DNA of 64,000 nucleotides from Actinomycetota bacterium. GTDB taxonomy: Bacteria > Actinomycetota > Thermoleophilia > RBG-16-64-13. A model generated the notes under the pieces. It ran no database searches and was not told where the DNA came from. It saw only the letters and a program-made list of their open reading frames with translations. Where the stretch lies: the NCBI GenBank assembly GCA_016278725.1, contig JADQBG010000006.1:1-64000 (forward strand), given 5' to 3'. The translations under genes were made by a program, and so were the position numbers. This document shows positions 25,601 to 37,725 of this stretch, one piece after another. The first letter of the stretch is position 1; every line of letters begins with the position of its first letter.

Positions 25601-28276
25601 ATGGGGCAGAAGCACGTTTATGACTTCAACGAGGGCCGGGTCGAGTTAAAGCCTCTCCTGGGCGGCAAGGGTGCCAATCTGGCGGAGATGACCTCCATCG
25701 GGATTCCCGTTCCTCCCGGATTCACAATCAGCACGGCGGCCTGTGTGTATTTCTCCCAGAACCAAGCCTATCCCGAGGGGCTCGATGGCGAGATAGACGA
25801 GCATCTGGCCCGGCTCGAGGAGCAGATGGGCAAGAAGCTGGGGGATTCCGCTGACCCGCTGCTGGTCTCGGTGCGTTCGGGAGCGGTGGTGTCCATGCCG
25901 GGCATGATGGACACGGTCCTCAACCTGGGGCTCAACGACGAGTCCTGCGCCGGCCTGGCCGCGATCACCGGGAACGACCGCTTTTCCTGGGACTCTTACC
26001 GCCGGTTCATTCAGATGTTCGCCGACGTGGTCATGGGCGTCGACAGCCAGCTTTTCGAAGACGAACTGAAGCGCAAGAAGCTCGAAGCTGGCGCGGAGAA
26101 CGATACCGATCTCACCGGGGCCGACCTGCAGGATCTGGTGGAGCGCTACAAGCGGATCCTGCGGGAGAATGCCAAACGCGACTTCCCGCAGGACCCCCGC
26201 GAGCAGTTGGACATGGCCATCAAAGCCGTGTTCAAGAGCTGGGACAATCCTCGGGCCAAGTACTACCGCAAACTCAACGACATCGCCGACGATCTGGGTA
26301 CCGCAGTCACGGTCCAGAGCATGGTCTTCGGCAACAAAGGCGAAACTTCGGGGACCGGCGTGGCCTTCACCCGCAACCCCTCGACCGGCGATGACGAGTT
26401 CTACGGCGAGTTCCTGATGAACGCCCAGGGCGAAGATGTCGTTGCGGGAGTGCGCCATCCCCGTCCTCTGCCGGAAATGAAGCAGGCCATGCCCTCCGCC
26501 TTCAGGCAGCTTTCCGAGATTCGCGGCCGCCTCGAAGCGCACTACCGTGACATGCAGGACATCGAGTTCACCATCGAGGATGGTTGTCTGTACATGCTGC
26601 AGACGCGCACGGGCAAGCGCACGGCCGCCGCCGCGGTGAAGATCGCGGTCGACATGGTCGGGGAAGGCATGATCGACCAGAACGAGGCGGTCGCCCGCAT
26701 CGACCCGCAGCAACTCGACCAGTTGATGCATCCCATGATCGATCCTGGCGCAAGTTACGAAGCGCTGACCACCGGTCTGAATGCCTCTCCCGGAGCGGCC
26801 GTGGGCAAGGTGGTCTTCGACGCCGACACGGCCGAGCGGCTGGGCGGCCAGGGAGAGAAGGTCATCCTGGTGCGCTGGGAAACCACCCCCGATGACATCC
26901 ACGGCGTGGTGCACGCTCAAGGGGTCATCACCAGTAGCGGCGGCATGACCTCACACGCGGCCGTGGTGGCGCGGGGCATGGGCAAACCCTGTATCGCCGG
27001 CGCTTCCGAAGTCCACATCGACGCCGATACCAAGGTCTTCAAGGTCGACGGCTACGAGGTCCTGATCGAAGAGGGCGACTGGATCACCATGGACGGCACC
27101 ACCGGCGAGGTGATCCGGGGACGGGTGCCCCTGGTACCGCCGCGGATCAACGAGAACTTCCAGCGGATCCTGGGTTGGGCTGACGAATGCCGGCGGATGA
27201 GGGTGCGCACCAACGCGGATACCCCGGATGACGCCCGGCGCGCCCGGGAGTTCGGGGCGGAGGGTATCGGCCTTTGCCGCACGGAGCACATGTTCATGCA
27301 GGAGGACCGCCTGCCGCACGTACGTAACATGATCCTGGCGACCACCACCCAGGAACGAGAGCGTCACCTGGACAAACTGCTCCCCTTCCAGCGCGAGGAC
27401 TTCGACGGCATCTTCCGGGCGATGCAGGGGCTGCCCGTCACCATCCGCCTGCTCGATCCCCCGCTGCACGAGTTCCTGCCGGACTACACCGGCCTGATGG
27501 TCGAGATCGAACGGCTGCGCCTGACCGAAGCTCCGGCCAAGGAATTGCAGGCAAAAGAGGCGCTTGCGGCCAAAGTCAAGACCCTGACCGAGATGAACCC
27601 CATGCTGGGGACCCGGGGCTGCCGCCTGGGCATCGTCTATCCGGAGATCTACGCCATGCAGGCGAGGGCCATCATGGAAGCCGCCTGCGACGTGCAGAAG
27701 GACACGGGGGAAGCCCCGCTGGTGGAGATCATGATTCCGCTGGTGGGCTTCGCCAAGGAACTCGAGGTGATGCGCGCCCTGGTCGTGGAAACCGTCGACG
27801 CTGTGCTCCGGGAACGCGGGATGGACATCGCTTATCTGGTGGGCACCATGGTCGAGCTGCCCCGGGCCGCCCTCACCGCCGATCAGATCGTCGAGCACGC
27901 GGATTTCTTCAGCTTCGGCACCAACGACCTCACCCAGACCACGCTGGGCTTTTCCCGCGACGACGCCGAGGGCAAGTTCCTCACCTTCTATCTGCAGGAG
28001 GGGATTCTCGAGCACAACCCCTTCGAGCGCCTGGATCAGAGCGGTGTCGGAGCTCTCATCGGCATTGCCGCCGAGAAGAGCCGGTCCGTCAAAGAGGGGA
28101 TCAAGCTGGGAATCTGCGGCGAGCACGGGGGGGAGCCGTCGAGCATAAAGTTCGTCGACGGTTTCGGACTGGACTACGTGAGCTGCAGCCCGTTCCGGGT
28201 CCCGGTGGCGCGCCTTGCCGCGGCTCAGGCCACTCTGGCCCAGAGCGGAGTGGATGGTGGGCCGAAAGGCGAGTAG
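25601..28276 (+). CDS. ppdK: Pyruvate, phosphate dikinase
   Basis: Interconverts pyruvate + ATP + Pi with PEP + AMP + PPi. The 891-residue length is typical. In order: ATP-grasp domain (LLGGKGANLAEM, VSVRSGAVVSMPGMMDTVLNLG), swivelling phosphohistidine domain with the catalytic His in GGMTSHAAVVARGMGKPC, and PEP-binding TIM barrel (GIGLCRTEHMF, NPMLGTRGCRLG, FSFGTNDLTQTTLGFSRDD, GICGEHGG). A GAGGGGT ribosome site precedes ATG 25601. The PPi generated links functionally with the membrane pyrophosphatase encoded 2 kb downstream. Confidence 0.97.
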   Translation: MGQKHVYDFNEGRVELKPLLGGKGANLAEMTSIGIPVPPGFTISTAACVYFSQNQAYPEGLDGEIDEHLARLEEQMGKKLGDSADPLLVSVRSGAVVSMPGMMDTVLNLGLNDESCAGLAAITGNDRFSWDSYRRFIQMFADVVMGVDSQLFEDELKRKKLEAGAENDTDLTGADLQDLVERYKRILRENAKRDFPQDPREQLDMAIKAVFKSWDNPRAKYYRKLNDIADDLGTAVTVQSMVFGNKGETSGTGVAFTRNPSTGDDEFYGEFLMNAQGEDVVAGVRHPRPLPEMKQAMPSAFRQLSEIRGRLEAHYRDMQDIEFTIEDGCLYMLQTRTGKRTAAAAVKIAVDMVGEGMIDQNEAVARIDPQQLDQLMHPMIDPGASYEALTTGLNASPGAAVGKVVFDADTAERLGGQGEKVILVRWETTPDDIHGVVHAQGVITSSGGMTSHAAVVARGMGKPCIAGASEVHIDADTKVFKVDGYEVLIEEGDWITMDGTTGEVIRGRVPLVPPRINENFQRILGWADECRRMRVRTNADTPDDARRAREFGAEGIGLCRTEHMFMQEDRLPHVRNMILATTTQERERHLDKLLPFQREDFDGIFRAMQGLPVTIRLLDPPLHEFLPDYTGLMVEIERLRLTEAPAKELQAKEALAAKVKTLTEMNPMLGTRGCRLGIVYPEIYAMQARAIMEAACDVQKDTGEAPLVEIMIPLVGFAKELEVMRALVVETVDAVLRERGMDIAYLVGTMVELPRAALTADQIVEHADFFSFGTNDLTQTTLGFSRDDAEGKFLTFYLQEGILEHNPFERLDQSGVGALIGIAAEKSRSVKEGIKLGICGEHGGEPSSIKFVDGFGLDYVSCSPFRVPVARLAAAQATLAQSGVDGGPKGE

Positions 28277-28292
28277 CGAGCGGGCAGGACGC

Positions 28293-29363
28293 GTGCGCCT
28301 CCAGGTCGAGGACCTGGAGGCGCAGCTTTCTCCGTTGGCGGCACGATCCTCGAATTCCCGGGGGCGCGAACGTCCGGAGGAAGACTGCGGAGTGCGGGGC
28401 CCGTTTCAGCGCGACCGCGACCGCATCGTGCACTCGAAGGCTTTCCGCCGGCTCAAGCACAAGACCCAGGTCTTCATCTCGCCCGATGGCGATCACTACC
28501 GCACCCGGCTGACCCACGTGCTCGAGGTCTCGGGCATCGCCAGGACGGTGGCCCGCGCGCTGCGCCTGAACGAGGATCTGACCGAGGCGATCGCGCTCGG
28601 TCACGACCTGGGCCACACGCCTTTCGGCCACGCCGGCGAGGATGCGCTCGACGAGGTCGTCCGGGCCTATGGGATCCCCGGTTTCCGGCATAACGAGCAG
28701 AGTCTGCGGGTGGTCGAGCGGGTGGAGGGCGCAGGCCGGGGTCTCAACCTGACCTGGGAAGTGCGCGACGGGATCTGCCGCCATACCGGCGGGCAGCCTG
28801 CGGGCACTCTCGAAGCCCGGATAGTCAAGGTGTGCGACCGGGTGGCCTACATCAATCACGATATCGACGACGCCCTGCGCGCCGGTCTGATCGCGCCGAG
28901 CGATCTGCCCGCCGGACCGCTCGCCGAACTCGGGCCCACCAGCACCGAGCGGATAGACACCCTGGTGCACGATCTGGTCGATACCAGCGATGACCGGGGG
29001 GACATCGCTCAGAGCCCCGCGATCGGGGCGGCGATGGCGGAACTGCGGGCGTTTCTTTTCGAGACAGTCTACGTGCGCTCCATCAGCGCCCAAGAAGTGC
29101 TCATGATCCGCAGGGTGCTCAGCACCCTTTTTGACCACTACATGGCGCATGCGGAGGAGTTGCCCGCGATGGGCAGCAGCGCGCAGGCGGGGGCGGTGGC
29201 GGCGAGCGCCGACAGATCGCAGGAGTTGCCCGCGAGCGCCGGCGGCGCGCAGGCGGTGGTTGACTACGTGGCCGGGATGACCGATCGCTACGCTCTGGGC
29301 AAATACGAAGATCTGACCGGCCGCGGCCTTCGGATCGGCCAGCTCCGCCTGCAGAATTCCTAG
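28293..29363 (+). CDS. dgt: dGTPase-like HD-domain phosphohydrolase
   Basis: Deoxynucleoside triphosphate triphosphohydrolase-like protein. Motifs are FQRDRDRIVHSKAFRRLKHKTQVF, the HD metal ligands in RLTHVLEVSGIA, ALGHDLGHTPFGHAGED, and a later Asp in VAYINHDIDDA. An Ala/Ser-rich insertion near residues 295-325 is low-complexity. GTG 28293 gives the family N-terminus; the ORF track start at 28215 would overlap ppdK, and ATG 28254 is another option. In related genomes dgt lies next to dnaG; here three genes intervene. Confidence 0.9.
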   Translation: MRLQVEDLEAQLSPLAARSSNSRGRERPEEDCGVRGPFQRDRDRIVHSKAFRRLKHKTQVFISPDGDHYRTRLTHVLEVSGIARTVARALRLNEDLTEAIALGHDLGHTPFGHAGEDALDEVVRAYGIPGFRHNEQSLRVVERVEGAGRGLNLTWEVRDGICRHTGGQPAGTLEARIVKVCDRVAYINHDIDDALRAGLIAPSDLPAGPLAELGPTSTERIDTLVHDLVDTSDDRGDIAQSPAIGAAMAELRAFLFETVYVRSISAQEVLMIRRVLSTLFDHYMAHAEELPAMGSSAQAGAVAASADRSQELPASAGGAQAVVDYVAGMTDRYALGKYEDLTGRGLRIGQLRLQNS

Positions 29364-29400
29364 CCACTTGCCCGCCTTCGGGGCTTGACAGGCAAGTGGC
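29363..29400 (+). terminator. Perfect 10-bp inverted repeat after dgt
   Basis: GCCACTTGCC (29363-29372) pairs exactly with GGCAAGTGGC (29391-29400) around an 18-base loop. No T-run follows, so it is either a weak terminator or an operator. A TTGACA hexamer (29385-29390) lies inside the loop and right arm, with TAGCAT 18 bases downstream. The structure could therefore also overlap a promoter for the dtxR gene. Confidence 0.45.
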
Positions 29401-29433
29401 GTGACGGGTAGCATTTCGCCCGATTTAAATGAG

Positions 29434-29462
29434 CTTAACTATTTTCGCAAAGCGGGCATAAT
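29434..29462 (+). promoter_or_regulatory. Candidate promoter for the dtxR-family gene
   Basis: CTTAAC (29434-29439), a 17-base spacer and CATAAT (29457-29462) lie just before the gene. The AT-rich ATTTAAATGAGCTTAACTA around the -35 is unusual for this GC-rich window and vaguely resembles DtxR-family operators. Transcription from here would leave almost no leader before TTG 29465. The upstream TTGACA-18-TAGCAT pair (29385-29414) is an alternative. Confidence 0.35.
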
Positions 29463-29464
29463 CT

Positions 29465-30196
29465 TTGGGCGATGGTGAACATAAACGCCGGTTGACGGAC
29501 CGCGCCGCGCGGGAGCACTTGAAGCAGATCTTCAAACTCGAAGAGCGCGAAGGCCCGCGCGAGGGGCCGGTCACCATGAGCGAGTTGGCCAATGCCATGG
29601 AACACACCGCTCCCGCCGTGACCGACATGGCCAAGAAGCTGGCCGAACGCGGGCTCGTGGACTACGTTCCCTACCGGGGCGTGCGCCTGACCGCGGAAGG
29701 GCGGCGAGAAGCCACGCGGGCGCTGCGCCGGCACCGGATCGTGGAACGCTTCCTCACCGATATGTTGGGCTTCCCCTGGCAGGACGCGCACGAGATGGCT
29801 ACCCAGTTCGAGCACGAATTGCCGGAGAAAGTGGAGGAACGTCTGTACAGGGCACTCAAGAAGCCCGAGATGTGCCCCCACGGTTTCCCCATCCCGAAGC
29901 TGCCCGAGGAGTCGTTCCCTTCGGTGATCACGCTCTCTTTGCTGGAGGAAGGACAGGCCAGCGAGGTCGCCACCGTCCTCCAGGAGGGGCACGATATCCT
30001 TTCCTTCATCGATTCCCTGGGTCTCAGGCCGGGCGCGCGCGTGGAGGTGCTTCAGCGGATGCCCTTCGACGGGCCCATCGTCCTGCTCGTGGACGGGGTC
30101 GAAAGGACCATCGGCCACAACCTGGCCGACATAGTAACGGTGTATCCCATTGCTCAGCTGCAGGAGGCTATGGTGAGGGAGGCGAAGAAGGCCTGA
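29465..30196 (+). CDS. DtxR/MntR-family metal-dependent regulator
   Basis: A 243-residue iron/manganese-dependent repressor family protein. The N-terminal winged helix (VTMSELANAMEHTAPAVTDMAKKLAERGLVDYVPYRGVRLTAEG) is followed by the dimerisation and metal-binding domain (RHRIVERFLTDMLGFPWQDAHEMATQFEHELPEKVEERL). The sequence has the His and Glu residues typical of ligands, and CPHGFPIP. A C-terminal FeoA/SH3-like domain follows (GARVEVLQRMPFDGPI). TTG 29465 or TTG 29492 are the available starts; no ATG or GTG is in frame. The metal is not determinable by eye. Confidence 0.88.
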   Translation: MGDGEHKRRLTDRAAREHLKQIFKLEEREGPREGPVTMSELANAMEHTAPAVTDMAKKLAERGLVDYVPYRGVRLTAEGRREATRALRRHRIVERFLTDMLGFPWQDAHEMATQFEHELPEKVEERLYRALKKPEMCPHGFPIPKLPEESFPSVITLSLLEEGQASEVATVLQEGHDILSFIDSLGLRPGARVEVLQRMPFDGPIVLLVDGVERTIGHNLADIVTVYPIAQLQEAMVREAKKA

Positions 30197-30303
30197 TGTG
30201 GAAGTACCCGCAGCCGTGCGGGCCCGGAGGCGAGTCCTCTTGGAGCCGGCGGCAGCGGTAGCAGAGAGAGAGTTATCAGACGAATGAGGGAGGATCTGGG
30301 GGT

Positions 30304-32379
<2,076 letters not shown>

Positions 32380-32394
32380 AGAAAACGCTCGAAA

Positions 32395-32430
32395 GGAGCC
32401 GGCGGCGCCCCCGCCCCGGCTCCTTTTTTT
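32395..32430 (+). terminator. Rho-independent terminator of hppA
   Basis: GGAGCCGG (32395-32402) pairs with CCGGCTCC (32416-32423) around a GC-rich loop, followed by seven T. It is 16 bases after the hppA stop. Confidence 0.93.
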
Positions 32431-32512
32431 CGCTCCTTTTTGCTTCAAATCCCTTCTGTGATACAAGGTCACGGGGGATTTCGGCGAGGCTCCGCAAGCT
32501 CTTGGAGGACGG

Positions 32513-33841
32513 ATGCACGAAGAACTGGGATCGCTACTACCCTGGTGGATGGTGCTGCCCTTCGCCGGGTTGCTGCTGTCCATTGCGATCTTCCCGCTGA
32601 CCATTCCCCACTGGTTTCACAAGAACCAGAATATGGCGGTCGTCGCGGCGGGGTTCGGCCTTCCGGTTCTGGCCTATCTGCTTCTGCGGCACGGAGAACA
32701 GGGCTGGGAACGCATCCTCGAGACCGGCCACGAGTACATCTCCTTCATCGTGCTTCTCGCCGCTCTCTACACGATTTCCGGCGGTATCTACATAACCGGG
32801 CACCTGGTGGGCACGCCTTACACGAACGTGGGCTTTCTGCTGACGGGCGCCATACTGGCCAACTTCATCGGCACGACCGGCGCGGCCATGGTGCTCATTC
32901 GCCCGTTGCTTCGCGCGAACGCGGACCGAACTCACAAGAAACACGTCATCATCTTCTTCATTTTCATAGTCTGTAACATCGGGGGTCTGTTGACTCCGCT
33001 GGCGGACCCCCCGCTCTTCCTTGGCTTCTTGCGCGGGGTGGGTTTCTTTTGGACGCTCCAGCTCTTCCCGCAATGGGCCTTCACGGTGCTGACCGTCATA
33101 GCGATCTTTCTCATCCTGGAGACCCGGGCCTACCGGGAAGACCGTCACAAGTTCGTCAATCTGGCCACTCGCTCCTACCTGCCTTCGGGTATCGCCGGGC
33201 GGATCAACTTTCTGTATCTGGGCGGTGTGATCGCGGCGGTTCTGCTGTCGGGCCCCCTGCTCGAAATGGGCGAGGCCATTCATTTCCCCTTCCTGCGCGA
33301 GGGGCTCATGATCAGCATGATGGTGCTCTCTTTGAAGGTGGCGCCCACCGGCCCCCGCGCCTCCAATCACTTCAACTGGGACCCCATCGCAGAGGTGGCG
33401 ATCATCTTCGCCGGGATCTTTGCGGCCATGATTCCGGCGCTGGCCATACTGGAAGCCCGCGGGGGCGAGCTTGGCCTGGAGCAACCCTGGCAGTTCTTCT
33501 GGTCGACCGGCGTGCTCTCCTCGTTCCTGGACAACGCCCCCACCTATCTGACCTTTACCTCGACCGCCCAGGGCCTGTTGGATCTCGACACCACGGGGGC
33601 CCTCACGAGCGCCGACCCCTCGGCTCTCGGCATCTCTCCGGCTCGGTTCCTGGCGGCCATCTCCACGGGAGCGGTCTTCATGGGAGCCAATTCCTACATC
33701 GGCAACGCCCCCAACTTCATGGTGAAGTCGATGGCCGAGAAGGCGGACGTGGACATGCCCTCCTTCTTCGGCTATATGGCCTACTCGGCTCTGATCCTGG
33801 TGCCGGTCTTCATGCTGGTGACGGTCGTCTTCTTCAGATAG
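32513..33841 (+). CDS. NhaD/CitT-type ion transporter (putative Na+/H+ antiporter)
   Basis: A 442-residue polytopic protein of the ion transporter superfamily that includes NhaD antiporters, arsenite and citrate transporters. About 11-12 helices are seen, with family-like NFIGTTGAAMVLIRP, GGLLTPLADPPLFLGFLRGVGFFW and a second half-repeat containing SSFLDNAPTYLTF and MGANSYIGNAPNFMVKSMAE. The duplicated NAP motifs in the second half are typical. ATG 32513 follows GGAGG. Its position after hppA suggests use of the ion gradient, but the ion is unknown. Confidence 0.85.
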   Translation: MHEELGSLLPWWMVLPFAGLLLSIAIFPLTIPHWFHKNQNMAVVAAGFGLPVLAYLLLRHGEQGWERILETGHEYISFIVLLAALYTISGGIYITGHLVGTPYTNVGFLLTGAILANFIGTTGAAMVLIRPLLRANADRTHKKHVIIFFIFIVCNIGGLLTPLADPPLFLGFLRGVGFFWTLQLFPQWAFTVLTVIAIFLILETRAYREDRHKFVNLATRSYLPSGIAGRINFLYLGGVIAAVLLSGPLLEMGEAIHFPFLREGLMISMMVLSLKVAPTGPRASNHFNWDPIAEVAIIFAGIFAAMIPALAILEARGGELGLEQPWQFFWSTGVLSSFLDNAPTYLTFTSTAQGLLDLDTTGALTSADPSALGISPARFLAAISTGAVFMGANSYIGNAPNFMVKSMAEKADVDMPSFFGYMAYSALILVPVFMLVTVVFFR

Positions 33842-33874
33842 AAGTTGCAGCTCAGCCGCGCCGTCCGGGACGCT

Positions 33875-33883
33875 TGGTATACT
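33875..33883 (+). promoter_or_regulatory. Extended -10 element upstream of dnaG
   Basis: TGGTATACT is a TGn-extended -10 (TATACT) 77 bases before the dnaG GTG. No good -35 is visible. Confidence 0.45.
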
Positions 33884-33959
33884 CGTCGTCCGGTCGTTCC
33901 AGGGCAATTAAGGGGGCCGATCTGGGCTATTTGCGGGGGATCTCCAGGGGAGCGGGTCA

Positions 33960-35765
33960 GTGGCCTTGATCAAGGATTCTAGCGTCGAGGCGGTGCTGGG
34001 CGCGGCCGACATCGTCGATGTCGTTTCGGGCTACACCAGCCTGCGCAAGCGGGGATCCACCTACACCGGGCTCTGCCCCTTTCATTCCGAGAAGACTCCC
34101 TCTTTTTCCGTAAGCGCGGACAAGGGCCTGTACTACTGCTTCGGATGCGGCGAGGGCGGGGACGTGGTCTCCTTCATCCGGCAACTGGAGAACCTGTCCT
34201 TTGCCGAGGCGGTCGAGCATCTCTCCGAACGCTTCGCGGTCCCGCTCGAATACGAGGAGGGCGGCCGCGACGAGGGGGAGCGCGACCGGGCAAGGCGGCT
34301 GCAGGAGTTGATCGAGAAGGCCGCCACCTTCTACGAGCGCTGGCTGTGGGACTCGAAGGAGGGCGAGCGGGCGCGGGCCTACCTGGAGGGGCGCGGACTG
34401 GGTCAGGAGGTCTGCCGGGAATATCGGTTGGGCCTGGCCCCCGGCCAGTGGCGCGGTTTGCAGAAGCGCGCCCTCGGTCAGGGCTTTTCCGAGGACGAGA
34501 TGGAGGCCGCCGGGCTCTTGATCCGCCGGGAAGGGGCCGGCTATGACCGTTTCCGGGAGCGGTTGCTCTTCCCCTTGATCGATCATCGCGGCCGGGTGCT
34601 GGGATTTGGGGGGCGCGTCCTGGGAGACGAGAAACCAAAGTATTTGAACTCCCCCGAAGGCCCGCTTTACCGCAAGGGCCGCCTGGTCTATGGGCTTTTT
34701 CAGGCGCGCCGTGCGATCGCGGAGGCCGACGAGGTGATCGTCGCCGAGGGATACACCGACGTCCTGGCGCTGGCGCAGGCGGGGGTGCGCAATGTGGTGG
34801 CCTCCATGGGTACCGCCTTCACCTCCCACCAGCTGCGCCTGGTGGCCCGTTTCACCGAGCATGTGAGTTTCATGTTCGATGCCGACGCCGCGGGGATCGA
34901 GGCGATCGCCCGCTCGGGCGAGGTGGCTCGAGCGGAGGGTCTGCGGGCCATGGTGATTCCCCTCCCGGCGGGCAGCGATCCCGCGGACGCCGTCAAGGAC
35001 CGCTCCCCGGAAGAAGCCAAAGCCCTGGTTGCCTCGAAGATCTCCCTGCTGGCGTTCGAGGTCCGGCGGGCGCTTGATGAAAGCCACCTGCAGAGCGTCG
35101 AGGGCCGGGTGAGGGCCTTTGAGCGGGTCCGTGCCCTCCTGCGGAGGGCCTCCTCTCCCAAGGAAACGGAGGAAGAGATCGCCAACATCGCGGACCGGCT
35201 ACGGCTGAGCCAGGAGAACGTGAGGCTGCTGCTCAAGGAGGCGGGCAGAGGAGGCCACTCCGGCGGTGCGCGCATCCGGACGGGGAATCCGGCGGGAGAA
35301 CGCCCCGGGGGCACTTTGGAGCGGGTTCTGTCCCGGGACACGGTTCTCGAAAGGGACTTCCTCTGCGCGGCCGTCGCCCATCCCAAGGCGGCGCTTCCTC
35401 TGCTTGCGGGGTTGACGCCCGAACACTTCACGGACCCGGTCAACCGTCAGGTCTATCTGGCGTTGGCCGACGCGCTCGCGGCGCCCGATCCCGCCGAGAA
35501 GATCCGGGAACTGGCACGGGCCGACGACGAAGCGGGCCGGATCTTCGTGCGCCTGGCCTTCGAGGCCGATGGTTCGCGCTATTCCGAGGCGGTTTTGCGC
35601 GAGCACAACCTGAGACTTCAGGACCGCAACCTGGAAAGGATCATCTCGTTGATGAGAACCAAACTTTCGTCGGAGGGCCTCGGCGCCGACGAAGAGCGTA
35701 GACTGGTCAACCTGGAGCGTTATCAGAGCCGGCTCAGGGCATTGTTCAATGCGGAGGAGTCTTAG
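33960..35765 (+). CDS. dnaG: DNA primase
   Basis: Synthesises RNA primers at the replication fork. An N-terminal CHC2 zinc finger (CPFHSEKTPSFSV, YYCFGCGEGGDVVSF) precedes a TOPRIM catalytic core with YDRFRERLLFPLIDHRGRVLGFGGR, EVIVAEGYTDVLAL and MFDADAAG. A C-terminal helicase-binding domain follows from about residue 450. The 601-residue length is normal. GTG start 33960. The stop is 3 bases before rpoD, the dnaG-rpoD part of the classical macromolecular synthesis operon. Confidence 0.96.
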   Translation: MALIKDSSVEAVLGAADIVDVVSGYTSLRKRGSTYTGLCPFHSEKTPSFSVSADKGLYYCFGCGEGGDVVSFIRQLENLSFAEAVEHLSERFAVPLEYEEGGRDEGERDRARRLQELIEKAATFYERWLWDSKEGERARAYLEGRGLGQEVCREYRLGLAPGQWRGLQKRALGQGFSEDEMEAAGLLIRREGAGYDRFRERLLFPLIDHRGRVLGFGGRVLGDEKPKYLNSPEGPLYRKGRLVYGLFQARRAIAEADEVIVAEGYTDVLALAQAGVRNVVASMGTAFTSHQLRLVARFTEHVSFMFDADAAGIEAIARSGEVARAEGLRAMVIPLPAGSDPADAVKDRSPEEAKALVASKISLLAFEVRRALDESHLQSVEGRVRAFERVRALLRRASSPKETEEEIANIADRLRLSQENVRLLLKEAGRGGHSGGARIRTGNPAGERPGGTLERVLSRDTVLERDFLCAAVAHPKAALPLLAGLTPEHFTDPVNRQVYLALADALAAPDPAEKIRELARADDEAGRIFVRLAFEADGSRYSEAVLREHNLRLQDRNLERIISLMRTKLSSEGLGADEERRLVNLERYQSRLRALFNAEES

Positions 35766-35768
35766 CGT

Positions 35769-36845
<1,077 letters not shown>

Positions 36846-36854
36846 GCACGCGCC

Positions 36855-36884
36855 TTGACCCGCTGAATCGCAGTGCGCTATTGT
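36855..36884 (+). promoter_or_regulatory. Promoter of the cold-shock gene
   Basis: TTGACC (36855-36860), an 18-base spacer and TATTGT (36879-36884) lie between rpoD and csp. Transcription would begin near 36891, giving a leader of about 78 bases. Long structured leaders are known for csp genes. Confidence 0.6.
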
Positions 36885-36968
36885 GGTGCGGCGCTTCTGC
36901 AAAACGCAGAGCGCGGTATCGCAATGGGTGAGTCTGCAAAGACCGCCCGCAGGATTCACGGAGGGATC

Positions 36969-37169
36969 GTGTTGGAAGGGACCGTTAAGTGGTTCAGCGC
37001 GGAAAAGGGCTATGGCTTCATCGAGCGGCCCGAAGGTGAGGATTGCTTCGTGCACTTCTCCGAAATTCAGACGGAAGGCTTCCGCACCTTGACCGAAGGT
37101 CAAGCAGTGCGGTTCGAAATCACCGAGGGCGCTAAGGGCCTGCAGGCGACGAACGTAGAAGTCATCTAG
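36969..37169 (+). CDS. Cold-shock protein (CspA family)
   Basis: A 66-residue single cold-shock domain that binds single-stranded RNA/DNA. Both RNP motifs are present (KGYGFIERP and DCFVHFS), after the N-terminal [13 protein letters not shown]. The ORF track start at 36873 is too long. GTG 36969 follows GGAGGG and gives the family N-terminus. It is monocistronic: its own promoter upstream and a strong terminator 43 bases after the stop. Confidence 0.94.
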   Translation: MLEGTVKWFSAEKGYGFIERPEGEDCFVHFSEIQTEGFRTLTEGQAVRFEITEGAKGLQATNVEVI

Positions 37170-37211
37170 GAGCGCTGACCGGCGCGTAGAGCGCGGACAG
37201 ACGAAATGAAG

Positions 37212-37240
37212 AGCCCCGCCGTAGAGCGGGGCTTTTTTTT
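37212..37240 (+). terminator. Rho-independent terminator of csp
   Basis: AGCCCCGC (37212-37219) and GCGGGGCT (37226-37233) form an 8-bp stem with a six-base loop and an eight-T tail. Confidence 0.95.
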
Positions 37241-37323
37241 GGAGGAATCGCTAAAGTCTGCGGCAGGGTTGCCGATGGAGGGGATGAGAGTTTCCCATCC
37301 AAGCTCTCCTTTTCTCCTCTTTC

Positions 37324-37343
37324 GGGCGCCCCGCAGGGCGCCC
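37324..37343. repeat. GGGCGCCC inverted repeat between csp and gatC
   Basis: GGGCGCCC occurs at 37324 and 37336, each self-complementary and able to pair with the other around CGCA. There is only a short T-rich run afterwards, so termination is uncertain. The rest of the csp-gatC spacer (37241-37389) shows no gene. Confidence 0.55.
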
Positions 37344-37389
37344 GCTCCCTTTTCCGGGGCTCCCGCGCTCCGGTATAACCCGGCTCCAT

Positions 37390-37398
37390 TGCTATAAT
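37390..37398 (+). promoter_or_regulatory. Extended -10 element of gatCAB
   Basis: TGCTATAAT contains a perfect TATAAT with a TGn extension, 36 bases before the gatC GTG. No -35 match is visible, so the extended -10 probably compensates. Confidence 0.6.
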
Positions 37399-37434
37399 GC
37401 CGTCGCCCGCCCCGCCACCAGGAGGCATTCCCAG

Positions 37435-37716
37435 GTGATAAGCCGCGAAGAAGTGGAGCACGTTGCCCGTTTGGCCCGTCTGCACCTCGACGAGGAAGCG
37501 CTCGAGCGCATGGGCTCCGAACTTTCCCAGATAATCGACTACGTGCAGCAGATCGGCGAGTTGGACCTTGCCGGCGTGGAGCCGACCGCGCACGCGGTGG
37601 CCCTCACCAATGTTTTTCGCAAGGACGAGACCTGGGAGGGGCTCTCCCAGGAGGAAGCCCTGCGTAACGCACCGAACGCCGAGGCGGGACACTTCGCGGT
37701 CCCGCGGATGGGTTAG
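37435..37716 (+). CDS. gatC: Asp/Glu-tRNA amidotransferase subunit C
   Basis: A 93-residue subunit of the GatCAB transamidosome that amidates misacylated Glu-tRNA(Gln) and Asp-tRNA(Asn). The N-terminal ISREEVEHVARLARLHLDEEALERMGSEL and ELDLAGVEPTAHA are diagnostic. GTG 37435 follows GGAGG with 9-base spacing. First gene of gatC-gatA-gatB. Confidence 0.95.
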   Translation: MISREEVEHVARLARLHLDEEALERMGSELSQIIDYVQQIGELDLAGVEPTAHAVALTNVFRKDETWEGLSQEEALRNAPNAEAGHFAVPRMG

Positions 37717-37725
37717 GGGCCGGCC